Assembly: GCA_016200545.1 (NCBI GenBank)
Contig: JACQEO010000053.1
Location: 1 to 46,554 of the forward strand
DNA: 46,554 nt
DNA from: Deltaproteobacteria bacterium
GTDB taxonomy: Bacteria > Desulfobacterota > Binatia > UTPRO1
Direction: 5' to 3'
Shown here: in pieces, positions 1-7,759 of the stretch
Numbering within the stretch: position 1 is the stretch's first letter
How the letters are laid out: each line of letters opens with the position of its first letter
The notes under the pieces: generated by a model
Database searches by the model: none
Seen by the model: only the letters and a program-made list of their open reading frames with translations
What the model was told of the DNA's origin: nothing
Made by a program: the position numbers and the translations under genes

Positions 1-100
1 GGCAACTCGCCAAGTACTGCTGACACGATTTCTCGTCCGCGAACTGGCGCTGGAACTGCCGGAGACTGGTGGGAAAACCTGGCCGCGGCACGCCTCTCAC
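1..100 (-). CDS. IS1595-type transposase, N-terminal fragment cut by contig end
   Basis: Only about 33 residues are present, starting at a GTG at 100 (alternative GTG at 91). They read FPTSLRQFQRQFADEKSC followed by QQYLASC, which matches the start of the IS1595/ISXO2-like transposases, where a pattern of the type LxxFxxxFxxExxCxxYL precedes a zinc ribbon. The zinc ribbon and the DDE-type catalytic core lie beyond the contig edge. The same fragment is present at the other end in inverted orientation. The family call rests on a short stretch. Confidence 0.65.
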   Translation of the reverse strand, partial: MRGVPRPGFPTSLRQFQRQFADEKSCQQYLASC

Positions 101-141
101 TACATCTTGGGGCTTGCTGAAACAACCGGATAATCAAGAGC
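1..141. repeat. Left copy of exact 141-bp inverted end repeat (IS end)
   Basis: The first 141 bases are the exact reverse complement of the last 141 bases (46414-46554); the copies diverge at base 142. The repeat holds a non-coding end of about 40 bp and the first codons of an IS1595-type transposase. The length equals 141, the largest default k-mer of the MEGAHIT assembler, so the contig probably stops where two edges enter the same repeat node. That link to the assembler is inference; the identity of the sequences is seen directly. Confidence 0.9.
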
Positions 142-172
142 CGACTATGTGATTACGCCCCCGATTGATCGA

Positions 173-706
173 CTATGCCCCCGCTCGTGGGCGGCGCGCG
201 ACGACGATCTGGACGCGCTCGCCGGCGGCGAGGCGGAGGTGCTCGATGGTGAAGCCGGCGGCGTGTATCTCCCGCGCCGTCGGATAGGCGAGTCGTCGCC
301 ATGCCGCCGCGGGCAGCCATGATCGCGGCCGGGGCGGTCCGGCCACGGCGGTGAGCGCCGCGAGGCGCCGCCGCGGCCGGTTGTGGTCGACGGCGACGAC
401 GGTCGCCCCGGGCGCGAGCACGCGGGCGATCTCGCCGAGAAGCGCGCCGCGGCGGCGGGGGGCGGACGCGTCGCCGAGAAACGAGACGGCGAGCCACGCG
501 ATCGACGCGTCGCGGAGCGGCAGCGCGTCCGCCGCGGCGCGCAGCGCCACGTCGCCCCCGTCACCGCTGCGGTGCGGCGCGTCGAACAGCACCGTGCCGG
601 GGCGCGCGACCCGCCACGACGCGACGCCGGCGGCGAGCGCGATCACCAGCGCGGGCGACCCGGACGGGGGTCCTACCAGCGCCTCGATCTCGCGGCGCCA
701 ACCCAT
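173..706 (-). CDS. Class I SAM methyltransferase-like protein, lacking motif I
   Basis: A 177-residue protein with the second half of a Rossmann methyltransferase fold: a DALPLRDASIAWLAV segment corresponding to motif IV and ALLGEIARVLAPGATVVAVD corresponding to the strand after motif V of type-11 methyltransferases. The glycine-rich SAM-binding loop (DxGxGxG) expected near the start is absent, so catalysis is doubtful. An ATG at 706 preceded by AGGAG six bases upstream supports the start. It lies 32 bp downstream of folE on the same strand, as last gene of a thrB-folE-methyltransferase run. Substrate unknown. Confidence 0.6.
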   Translation of the reverse strand: MGWRREIEALVGPPSGSPALVIALAAGVASWRVARPGTVLFDAPHRSGDGGDVALRAAADALPLRDASIAWLAVSFLGDASAPRRRGALLGEIARVLAPGATVVAVDHNRPRRRLAALTAVAGPPRPRSWLPAAAWRRLAYPTAREIHAAGFTIEHLRLAAGERVQIVVARRPRAGA

Positions 707-738
707 CCGCCGCTCCTCGTCGCGACCGTACGTCGCGC

Positions 739-1299
739 TCAGCGGCCGTTACGGCTGCGGATGAGCGTCATGAACTCCTCGCGCGTTTCCTGACGGTCGC
801 GGAACGAGCCCAGCATGCAGCTCGTCACCACGATGGAGTTCTGCTTCTCGACCCCGCGCATACGCATGCACAGATGCTCCGCCTCGACGACGACACCCAC
901 GCCCATCGGCTCGATGGCCTCCATGATGTTCGTCGCCACCTGCGTCGTGAGGCGCTCCTGCAGCTGCAGGCGGCGCGCGAAAACCTCGAAGAGCCGCGCC
1001 ATCTTGCTGATGCCGAGGATGCGATGGTCCGGGATGTAGGCGACGTGCGCCTTGCCGAAGAACGGCAGCATGTGGTGCTCGCAGAGGGAGAAGAAGTCGA
1101 GGTCCTTGAGCACGATCATCTCGGAGTACTCTTCGGTGAAGAGCGCCGAGTTCAGGATCGCCCTCGGATCCTCGTCGTAGCCTTTGGAGAAAAACCCGAG
1201 CGCGCGCGCCACGCGCGCCGGAGTCTTCTGGAGGCCTTCGCGGTCGGGGTTCTCACCGAGCGCCCGCAGCATTTCGCGGACGTGGTCCTCCAGGTTCAA
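739..1299 (-). CDS. folE: GTP cyclohydrolase I
   Basis: Converts GTP to dihydroneopterin triphosphate, first step of folate (and pterin) synthesis; cytosolic homodecamer in the family. The 186 residues carry the zinc ligands Cys73 and His76 in SLCEHHMLPF and Cys144 in HLCMRMRG, and the conserved QERLT and GVEKQNS segments. The start is a TTG at 1299; this start is required to keep the conserved N-terminal helix (VREMLRALGENPDREGL) and it overlaps the stop of thrB as TTGA, suggesting translational coupling. An ATG nine codons in is a less likely alternative. Confidence 0.95.
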   Translation of the reverse strand: MNLEDHVREMLRALGENPDREGLQKTPARVARALGFFSKGYDEDPRAILNSALFTEEYSEMIVLKDLDFFSLCEHHMLPFFGKAHVAYIPDHRILGISKMARLFEVFARRLQLQERLTTQVATNIMEAIEPMGVGVVVEAEHLCMRMRGVEKQNSIVVTSCMLGSFRDRQETREEFMTLIRSRNGR

Positions 1300-2333
1300 G
1301 ACTTGCCTTTCTTCTCGATCGCCCGAACCTTCTGGTACTTCCGGTAGTCGTACCCGGTCGCCATCGCCATGAGGAGCCCCTCCATGCCGCCCTCGGTTTC
1401 ACGGCGGAGGATGCGCAAGCGCTCGTAGAATTCGCGGAAGTCTTTGTTCACGCGCTGCACCTCGTCGATCGGGTGCAGAAAGAAATCGTTCAAGCGTGTG
1501 ACGGTGAAACGCAGGGCGGAGAAGCGCAGCTCGTTCGGGAAGGCGTCCCACTCGGCGAGCGAGAGCGTACGCAGCGACTCGTAGCCGCCGATCAACGCCT
1601 CGAAGCGTTTCAGCTCGTAGCGCTCGCCGTCGAAGCAGAGCGCGTTCACCGCGGTCGCGAGGTCGAAGATGTACTTGCCACGCGACGCGGCCTCGAAGTC
1701 GAGGATGCCGACGACCTTTTCGCCACGGAACATGATGTTGTCGAGGAAGAGATCGCCGTGGATGATGCCCTTCGGCAGCTTCCACTCGAGGTAGTGCTCG
1801 AGGTACGCGACCTCCTCGTCGAGCGTGCGGACGATGCGCTTGAAGTAGCTCGGCAGGCGGTCCCGCACCTCCTGGTATACGTCGCCGACACGCTCGAAAC
1901 TGAAGCGGTTGTCGATGCCCTTCTTGTAGCCCTTGCCGATGACGTGCAGGTCGGCGAGCACACGACCAGCGTTCTCGATCTGCCCGAGCGTGAGGTCCGC
2001 GGGCTCGCGCGAGTGGCCGTCGATGAACTTGTAGAGCGAGAGACACTTGCCGCCGAGCTCGCGGTATTGGCGGCCTTTGCGGTCGACGATCAGCTGCGGG
2101 CAAGGAAAGCCGTGCTTGCGGAGATAGAGGAGGAGATCGATCTCGCGTTTCACCTCGATCTCGCTCTTCACCTCGTCGATCTTGAGGAAGTACCGTCCTT
2201 TGGCCGCGTCCAGCCGGTAATGCGTGTTGACCGAGCCAGCCGGGACGCCGTTCGCTGCCTGCAACTTGCCGAGACCATAGTCGTCGGCGAGCTGCGTCAA
2301 GTGCCGTTTGTCGAGAAAGGTATACACTGCCAT
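1296..2333 (-). CDS. thrB: Homoserine kinase (APH-fold ThrB type)
   Basis: Phosphorylates homoserine for threonine synthesis. The 345-residue protein belongs to the aminoglycoside-phosphotransferase-fold homoserine kinases: it begins MAVYTFLDKRHLTQLADDYG, has YFLKI for the ATP-binding lysine, the catalytic loop IIHGDLFLDNIMF and the metal-binding GILDFEAA. The reading frame is open for a further 71 codons upstream, but the family start and a strong promoter at 2377-2404 favour the ATG at 2333. It is the first gene of an operon with folE (4-bp overlap). A different small-molecule kinase of the same fold cannot be excluded from sequence alone. Confidence 0.85.
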   Translation of the reverse strand: MAVYTFLDKRHLTQLADDYGLGKLQAANGVPAGSVNTHYRLDAAKGRYFLKIDEVKSEIEVKREIDLLLYLRKHGFPCPQLIVDRKGRQYRELGGKCLSLYKFIDGHSREPADLTLGQIENAGRVLADLHVIGKGYKKGIDNRFSFERVGDVYQEVRDRLPSYFKRIVRTLDEEVAYLEHYLEWKLPKGIIHGDLFLDNIMFRGEKVVGILDFEAASRGKYIFDLATAVNALCFDGERYELKRFEALIGGYESLRTLSLAEWDAFPNELRFSALRFTVTRLNDFFLHPIDEVQRVNKDFREFYERLRILRRETEGGMEGLLMAMATGYDYRKYQKVRAIEKKGKS

Positions 2334-2376
2334 TGTCAAAACCGCCGTTCCGTGGGGGTGATCAAGCGATCGTGTA

Positions 2377-2404
2377 CTTATATCCGTAACCCCGCGAATG
2401 TCAA
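2377..2404 (-). promoter_or_regulatory. Sigma-70-type promoter for thrB-folE
   Basis: On the minus strand TTGACA (2399-2404) is followed after 16 bp by TATAAG (2377-2382), a near-consensus pair in an unusually A/T-rich stretch of an otherwise GC-rich region. It lies about 45 bp upstream of the thrB ATG at 2333. The gap 2334-2601 holds no other feature that I can see. Confidence 0.65.
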
Positions 2405-2601
2405 TAACAATCTCAGAAATATCCGCCGGGGATACTCGCGGCGCAGATGCCGTGCGGAGCGCCTCGGCACCGCTCGGACGAGCGTCCCAGAGCACAGTGA
2501 CAGGTCGCCGAATTTGCAGCGTTTTTGTGGGTGCCTCAACGGCCACCGAGTGCCGGTCTCACGTCGCTGGCTCGAGGGTACGCGCCCTTGGACGGATCAG
2601 G

Positions 2602-3309
2602 TTACCGCTGGGTGCGCGCCCGCGCGCTGGTAGCGAAACGGGCGGGGACGTCGATCTGCGGACACCACGGTAGGAGGGCGCATTCCGGACAGCGGGGAGC
2701 GCGCGCGCTACAGATTCTCCGCCCGTGGTGGATCAGCCGGTGTGAGAAGTGGGTCCACGCTGCCGCCGGCAGACGGTCGCGCAGGTCGGTCTCGATCTTC
2801 ACCGGATCGTCCTCGCGAGTGAGGCCGAGACGGTTCGCGAGCCGCCGAACGTGCGTATCGACCATGATCGCCGGGACCCCGTAGGCCGTCCCGAGGACGA
2901 CGTTTGCCGTCTTCCGCCCGACGCCGCCGAGAGCGACGAGCGCGTCCATGTCGCGCGGCACTTCGCCGCCGCGCGCTGCGATCGCCGTCGCGACGGTTTT
3001 CAGCGCCTTCGTCTTCTGCCGAAAGAATCCGGTCGAGCGGATGAGCGTCTCGAGCTCGGAGGTCGGCGCCGCCGCCATCGCCGCCGCCGTCGGATAGCGA
3101 GCGAAGAGCGTGGGGGTGACCATGTTGACGCGCTCGTCGGTGCATTGCGCCGAGAGGATGGTCGCGACCAAGAGCTGCCACGCGTCGTCGTGCCGTAACG
3201 CGCACCACGCGTCCGGGTAGACGTCCGCCAAGGCGCGCGCGATACGGCGGGCGCGGGCGCGGCGTTCGGGAAGCGTCTCGTGCTCGCCCGGCACCCGTCG
3301 GCGGGTCAT
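2602..3309 (-). CDS. nth: Endonuclease III (DNA glycosylase/AP lyase)
   Basis: Base-excision repair enzyme removing oxidised pyrimidines. From the ATG at 3309 it has 235 residues. It shows the helix-hairpin-helix LGGVGRKTANVVL with the catalytic lysine (Lys133), the catalytic aspartate in VDTHVRRLANRLG (Asp151) and four C-terminal cysteines spaced C-X6-C-X2-C-X5-C (CSARAPRCPECALLPWC) that hold a 4Fe-4S cluster. An in-frame GTG at 3330, three bases after the glpD stop, is an alternative start adding seven residues. It is third in the glycerate kinase-glpD-nth run. Confidence 0.95.
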   Translation of the reverse strand: MTRRRVPGEHETLPERRARARRIARALADVYPDAWCALRHDDAWQLLVATILSAQCTDERVNMVTPTLFARYPTAAAMAAAPTSELETLIRSTGFFRQKTKALKTVATAIAARGGEVPRDMDALVALGGVGRKTANVVLGTAYGVPAIMVDTHVRRLANRLGLTREDDPVKIETDLRDRLPAAAWTHFSHRLIHHGRRICSARAPRCPECALLPWCPQIDVPARFATSARARTQR

Positions 3310-3333
3310 GGCGCGCGTCCCAGCGACCACGAA

Positions 3334-5061
3334 TCAGGCGCGGAGTCGCCGGTCGACATCGCGGTCTCCGGCCTGACGGCCGCCGAGTCGCCGCTCACGC
3401 TCGCGTTCGACGCCGCTACGGTACTCGGCGACGACGTGCGCGGTCTCCTCGCCGCTCCAGCCGAGGACGGCACGCATCAGGCCGGCAACGTCGTCGCTCA
3501 CCCCGAGGCCGCCGTCGCGCTCGCGGAAGGCGAGCGGGACGCGCCGGCGCAGCATGTCGTCGAGCGTCGCCGCCATCTCGGCGGCGACGGCGTGCGTCAC
3601 CTCGCCGCGCCGGTAGGGCAGCGCCGGGAGGATCCGGCGAGCGGCGTCGGGATCGGCGGCCGCGAGCGCCACGATCTCGGGCGCGTGCGTCCCGTAGCGG
3701 TGCAGGAGGTGCGTCATCAGCGCGTCGTCGACACCCGCGGGCGCGCTCGCGCGCATACGCTTCGCGAAGCCGCCGAAACCGCCGCGCTCCGCGAGCTTCA
3801 CCTCGGCGCCAGGTAGCGGCAGCGAGCCGGTGCGACAGGGGCCGAAGCGCCGCTCCGGATCCCGCGCGCGCAGGCGCTCGACGACGCGATCGACCACCCG
3901 CTCGGAGACGCACCGATAGGTCGTGAGCTTGCCACCGCCGAGTGACAGCATGCCGGAGGCGCTTTCGAAGATCGCCTCCTCGCGCGATGTCTCCGACGGG
4001 CTGCTCGGGTCGGCGGGCGCGACGAGCGGTCGCAGGCCGGCGTAGGCGCCGATGACGTCGCGCTCGACGAGGGCCGCGGCCGGGAAGTCGTGGTTCACCG
4101 CCTCGAGCAGATAGCGGACGTCATCGGCGTCGGCAGCGACCGCGCCCGGGTCACCGTCGTAGTCGGTGTCGGTCGTACCGACGAGCACCTGGTGCTCCCA
4201 CGGAATCGCGAACATGACGCGGCCGTCCCGCGGCGCGCGCAGCACGATCGCGTGGATGTTCCCGACGCGCTCGCGCGGTACGATGATGTGGACACCCTTG
4301 GTGAGCCGCAGCACGGGCGCGGCCGTCGGATCCTCGAGCCGGCGCACGACGTCGAGCCACGGACCGGTCGCGTTCACGACCTGCCGAGCGGCGATCGTGA
4401 GGGTGCCGCCATGCAGACGATCGACGACGCGGACGCCGCGCACCTGTGCGTCGTCCCGCAGCACCTCGACGACCCCGAGGTAGTTGCACGCCACCGCACC
4501 CGCTGCGATCGCGGCGAGCATGGTCTCGAGCGTCAAGCGCGCGTCGTCGGTCCAGCAGTCATAGTAGTGCAGCGCGCCGCGTAGCCCGTCGGCACGCAAG
4601 CGCGGCTCGTGGCGCAACGTCGCCCGGCGTCCCCACGAGCGATGGCGTGCGATGTTGCGAAACGCCGCCAGGCCGTCGTAGACCCAGAGCCCCGCCGAGA
4701 GCCGCAGCCGCCCCACCGGATCGCCGCGAAAGACCGGAAACACGAACGGCATCGGATGGACGAGGTGTGGCGCTATGTGGCGGCGCAGGCGATCGCGCTC
4801 GCGGCTCGCCTCGAGGACGAGCGCGAACTCGTAGTTTTCGAGATAGCGCAGGCCACCGTGGATGAGCTTCGAGGACTTGCTGCTCGTGCCGCTGGCGAAG
4901 TCGCCTTGCTCGACGACGGCGACCTGGAGGCCGCGCATCGCGGCGTCGCGCGCGATGCCGGCGCCGTTGATACCTCCGCCGATGACGAGCAGATCGAAGG
5001 TGGGAGTCGCGAGCGCCTGCGCTATCGCCGCGCGCCGCGCTCGCAGGACGCCCTCACTCAT
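3334..5061 (-). CDS. glpD: Aerobic glycerol-3-phosphate dehydrogenase (FAD)
   Basis: Oxidises sn-glycerol 3-phosphate to dihydroxyacetone phosphate and passes electrons to the quinone pool at the inner membrane. The 575-residue protein starts at the ATG at 5061 and has the FAD-binding GGGINGAGIARDA, the family signature SSKSSKLIHGGLRYLE, the TKGVHIIVPRE and FAIPWEHQVLVGTTDTDY segments, and LSLGGGKLTTYR before the C-terminal helical domain. The open frame extends 159 codons upstream into the glycerate kinase gene, which is not coding. It lies 16 bp after the kinase gene; together they suggest use of glycerol- and glycerate-level C3 compounds. Confidence 0.95.
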   Translation of the reverse strand: MSEGVLRARRAAIAQALATPTFDLLVIGGGINGAGIARDAAMRGLQVAVVEQGDFASGTSSKSSKLIHGGLRYLENYEFALVLEASRERDRLRRHIAPHLVHPMPFVFPVFRGDPVGRLRLSAGLWVYDGLAAFRNIARHRSWGRRATLRHEPRLRADGLRGALHYYDCWTDDARLTLETMLAAIAAGAVACNYLGVVEVLRDDAQVRGVRVVDRLHGGTLTIAARQVVNATGPWLDVVRRLEDPTAAPVLRLTKGVHIIVPRERVGNIHAIVLRAPRDGRVMFAIPWEHQVLVGTTDTDYDGDPGAVAADADDVRYLLEAVNHDFPAAALVERDVIGAYAGLRPLVAPADPSSPSETSREEAIFESASGMLSLGGGKLTTYRCVSERVVDRVVERLRARDPERRFGPCRTGSLPLPGAEVKLAERGGFGGFAKRMRASAPAGVDDALMTHLLHRYGTHAPEIVALAAADPDAARRILPALPYRRGEVTHAVAAEMAATLDDMLRRRVPLAFRERDGGLGVSDDVAGLMRAVLGWSGEETAHVVAEYRSGVERERERRLGGRQAGDRDVDRRLRA

Positions 5062-5077
5062 ACGCCGCGCGGTTCTA

Positions 5078-6472
5078 TCACACGGCTGCGGGCAGCCGCC
5101 ACCCGCAATTCCTCCACACCAACGCGAGCGCGACATCGGCGACGTTGGTTCCGGTCGGCCCGGGCCGGTAGAGCGCGCCGATCGCCGCGAGCAACGGGTA
5201 GACATCGTGCCGTGCGAGGGCGTCCTCGACGGACCACCCGCCGCGCGCGGCGCGCGCAACCGTACCGCCGTCAACGAAGGCACCGGCGGCGTCCGTCGGA
5301 CCGTCGATGCCGTCGGTCCCGGCGCAGAGCAGCAGCCATCCCGGCTCACCGGCGAGAAGTCGTGCGACCTCGAGGGCGAGCTCCTGATTGCGCCCGCCCC
5401 GCCCGGCGATCTCGGCCTCGTCGATGCGCACCGTCGTCTCGCCGCCGGCGACGAGCACGGCGGGAAGCGGTCCGCGCACGCGCGCGCGCAACGCGCGTAC
5501 GCGCGCCGCGAGGCGACACGCGACGCGGTGCGAATCACCGGTCAGCGGGCGGCGAAGCCGGAGCACCGCCGCGTAGCCGCCGGCGCGCGCCGACCGCGCG
5601 GCGCCAGCGCAGGCGGTACCGTTACCGCCGAGGAGGAGCGTCGGCACGTGTGCGCATGCCGCCCACGACTTTGGCGTCTCGCGCACTCGGCCGGCGACGC
5701 CGCGCGCGAGATGGCGGCGGACGCGCGCCGGCAGCCGCTCTTCGATGCCATAGTCGCGCACGATGCGCGCCGCGTCCGCGAACGTCGTCGCGTCGGGAAC
5801 CGTCGGTCCCGAACCGACGACGGCAACGTCGTCGCCGGGTACGTCCGAGAGCACGATCGCCGCCGTCGGACGGCCGCGAAGGCGCTCCATCAGCCGGCCT
5901 CCTTTCACCGCCGAGAGGTGGGTGCGGACGGTATTGACCTCGGCGATGGTCGCGCCGCTCGCCAGCAGCAGCGCGTGCGCGCCGCGCTTGTCGGCGAGCG
6001 TGAGGCCGGCCGCCGGCAGGACGAGCAAGCTCGAGGCCCCGCCGGTGAGGACGACGAGCACCGGTGACCGCGGTCGTCGCGCAAGCACGGCGAGGAGGGC
6101 GCGCGTCGCGGCGACGCTGCGCCGATCGGGCACCGGATGGCGCGCGAGGCGCACCGCCACACGGCGCGTCGGCCACGTGTATCCGGGCGGGACGATCACG
6201 AGACCACCCGTCACGGCGGGCGCGAGCACCGTCTCGAGCGCCGCCGCGATCCGCGCCGCACCCTTCCCTGCTCCGACGACAACCACGCCATCGCGGCGCG
6301 CCCGGTCGAGCACGGATGCGAGGCGATCGCGGTGACGCGCGAGGAGCGCGCGCACGAGCGAACGCGGCTCGAGCGTCGCGAGCGACGCTTCGAAGAGGGC
6401 CGTCAGCGCGACGCGGGCGGGCGCGGGTGCTCCGCGCCGCACGTCGCCCCTCACCTTGCCTGCCTGAGGCAC
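5078..6472 (-). CDS. Glycerate 2-kinase (MOFRL/GckA-TtuD family)
   Basis: Phosphorylates D-glycerate to 2-phosphoglycerate. The 464 residues contain the family motifs VLTGGASSLL, the EVNTVRTHLSAVKGGRL segment, VLSDVPGDDVAVVGSGPT, the GRGGRNQELALE loop and the C-terminal MOFRL signature with GTDGIDGPTDAAGAFVD and GPTGTNVADVA. Translation starts at a GTG at 6472; only 47 bp separate it from the divergent Yip1-type gene, so both promoters must share that space. It heads the minus-strand run with glpD and nth. Substrate assignment follows the family; hydroxypyruvate-related acids are possible. Confidence 0.9.
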   Translation of the reverse strand: MPQAGKVRGDVRRGAPAPARVALTALFEASLATLEPRSLVRALLARHRDRLASVLDRARRDGVVVVGAGKGAARIAAALETVLAPAVTGGLVIVPPGYTWPTRRVAVRLARHPVPDRRSVAATRALLAVLARRPRSPVLVVLTGGASSLLVLPAAGLTLADKRGAHALLLASGATIAEVNTVRTHLSAVKGGRLMERLRGRPTAAIVLSDVPGDDVAVVGSGPTVPDATTFADAARIVRDYGIEERLPARVRRHLARGVAGRVRETPKSWAACAHVPTLLLGGNGTACAGAARSARAGGYAAVLRLRRPLTGDSHRVACRLAARVRALRARVRGPLPAVLVAGGETTVRIDEAEIAGRGGRNQELALEVARLLAGEPGWLLLCAGTDGIDGPTDAAGAFVDGGTVARAARGGWSVEDALARHDVYPLLAAIGALYRPGPTGTNVADVALALVWRNCGWRLPAAV

Positions 6473-6519
6473 ATTCTGTACACATGCCGCAGGTCGCGAC
6501 AGGCGGCACGGAGGACCGG

Positions 6520-7089
6520 ATGCATCACGAGCTCCAGACTGACAACCTCTTCGAAAGCTTCACCGGCGTCTGGAAACGCGTAATCACCGAGCCGCGTCGC
6601 TTCTTCGAGGAGATGCCGGTGAGCGGCGGGCTGCAGAACCCACTCGTCTTTCTTCTCGTCTGCCTGGCGATCAGCGCCGTCGGCTTTCTCGTGATCGGCC
6701 CGCGCGCTCTCGCGCTTTTGATCATCGTCCTCGGTGTCGTGCGCGCGTTCATCGGCGCGCTGGTGGTGATGGTCGTGGCGCAGCAGGTGTTCCGCGGCAC
6801 GGGTGATTACGAGGCGACGTTCCGCGCCCTCGCCTACAGCGGCGCGCCGGTCGCGCTGTTGTGGATTCCGCTCATCCGACCCCTGGTGGCGCTGTACCTG
6901 CTGTTCCTCGTCGTCCTCGGGATCGAGCGCGTCCACGGTTTCGACGTTGGGAAGGCGGTCCTCACGCTGCTGCTGAGTTTCGTCGCGATCGGCACCGTCG
7001 TCTGGACACTCGGCTTGGCGCACCTCTGGATACCCGCGTCCATGATGCCCATGTTGCCGATGATGCCCATGGGCCCGCACTGCACCTGA
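6520..7089 (+). CDS. Yip1-domain membrane protein
   Basis: A 189-residue inner-membrane protein with about four to five hydrophobic helices after a short cytoplasmic N-terminus. The opening FTGVWKRVITEPRRFFEEMP and the following PLVFLLVCLAISAVG are typical of bacterial Yip1-family proteins, whose function is not known. I chose the ATG at 6520 because GGAGG (6510-6514) lies five bases before it; an in-frame ATG at 6484 has no such site. The C-terminus is methionine- and proline-rich (MMPMLPMMPMGPHC), an oddity that could bind metal but may be chance. Confidence 0.8.
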   Translation: MHHELQTDNLFESFTGVWKRVITEPRRFFEEMPVSGGLQNPLVFLLVCLAISAVGFLVIGPRALALLIIVLGVVRAFIGALVVMVVAQQVFRGTGDYEATFRALAYSGAPVALLWIPLIRPLVALYLLFLVVLGIERVHGFDVGKAVLTLLLSFVAIGTVVWTLGLAHLWIPASMMPMLPMMPMGPHCT

Positions 7090-7113
7090 GAACGGGGGCG
7101 AACGCGTGCCGGC

Positions 7114-7539
7114 TCAGTGGCTGTCTTCGTCGAGATCCGTGGTGCTGAGCCGTCGATAGGCGCGATCGTCATCGCCGCGGCGGTTTTGCTTCGCTTCGAT
7201 CTCGCGATCGGCCTGGCATTGCACACAGAGACGCGTGAACGGCATCGCCTGCAGGCGCCCCTCGGCGATTTCGGCTTCGCAGCTCTCGCAGATCCCGTAG
7301 GAACCGTCGTCGACGCGCTCGAGCGCGTCTTCGATCGCCTGCAGCTTGCCGCGGTCGCGGTCGGTGAGGATGAAATTGATCTCGCGGTCGCGCGCTTCGC
7401 TGGCGAGATCGTACGTATCCATCCCCTCGTCTTTGGAGGCTTCGCGCCCCTGCTTCAGGTCCTGCTGGATCTCGGTGAGAAGCTGCTTCTTCATCTCGAG
7501 CAGCGTCTCGCGTGCGCTTTTCAGGAAGGCTTTTCGCAT
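7114..7539 (-). CDS. TraR/DksA-family zinc-finger regulator
   Basis: A 141-residue protein with a long N-terminal coiled coil followed by a C4 zinc finger C-X2-C-X17-C-X2-C (CESCEAEIAEGR ... LCVQCQ) and the conserved GSYGICE segment. Family members bind in the secondary channel of RNA polymerase and, with or without ppGpp, change initiation at stress-related promoters. The ATG at 7539 has GAGGG just upstream and a good promoter at 7563-7591. The conserved coiled-coil tip residues of true DksA (DxxDxA) are represented here by DTYDLASEA, so a DksA-like role is plausible but not certain. Confidence 0.9.
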   Translation of the reverse strand: MRKAFLKSARETLLEMKKQLLTEIQQDLKQGREASKDEGMDTYDLASEARDREINFILTDRDRGKLQAIEDALERVDDGSYGICESCEAEIAEGRLQAMPFTRLCVQCQADREIEAKQNRRGDDDRAYRRLSTTDLDEDSH

Positions 7540-7562
7540 GGGTCCCTCGAAGGAGGGGGCGG

Positions 7563-7591
7563 ATGGTAGGGACTCGGCACCGCGATGTCAA
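7563..7591 (-). promoter_or_regulatory. Sigma-70-type promoter for the DksA-like gene
   Basis: On the minus strand TTGACA (7586-7591) is followed after exactly 17 bp by TACCAT (7563-7568). Its predicted start site is roughly 15-20 bases before the ATG at 7539. It lies directly beyond the hairpin cluster that would end the upstream operon. Confidence 0.6.
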
Positions 7592-7593
7592 TT

Positions 7594-7671
7594 GGGGGAG
7601 CCCCCGTGCGCCCGGGCGCTTCGCGCCCGGTGCTCCGATGGGCGTCGCACCGCGGGCTTAGCCCGCGGTGC
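7594..7671 (-). terminator. Cluster of strong hairpins between operon end and dksA-like gene
   Basis: Three perfect inverted repeats follow each other: GGGG-GAGC-CCCC near 7594-7605; CCGGGCG-cttcg-CGCCCGG at 7612-7630; and an 11-bp stem with a three-base loop (cttag centre) at 7647-7671. The two larger hairpins are each followed by the same GGTGCTCC octamer (second bases from the stem), so they look like a repeated unit. Position 90-165 bp after the stop of the 835-residue fusion gene suits transcription termination, although there is no T tract. A REP-like dispersed repeat is the alternative. Confidence 0.6.
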
Positions 7672-7759
7672 TCCCGCTCGCTCGGCTACGCCTCGCTCGC
7701 TGGTTGCGCGGCTCCGCTCGCGCGGCTGCGCCTCGCATCGAGTAGGGCAGATGGAACGG

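Noticed and set aside
142..177. CGACTATG at 142 and 170 as target-site duplication of the IS
   Set aside because: Both copies are on the same side of the element, so they cannot be the duplication made by its insertion.
3334..6472. Large open frames on the plus strand opposite glpD and the glycerate kinase
   Set aside because: They are antisense shadows of high-GC genes; their translations are low-complexity Arg/Ala/Pro-rich and match no family.
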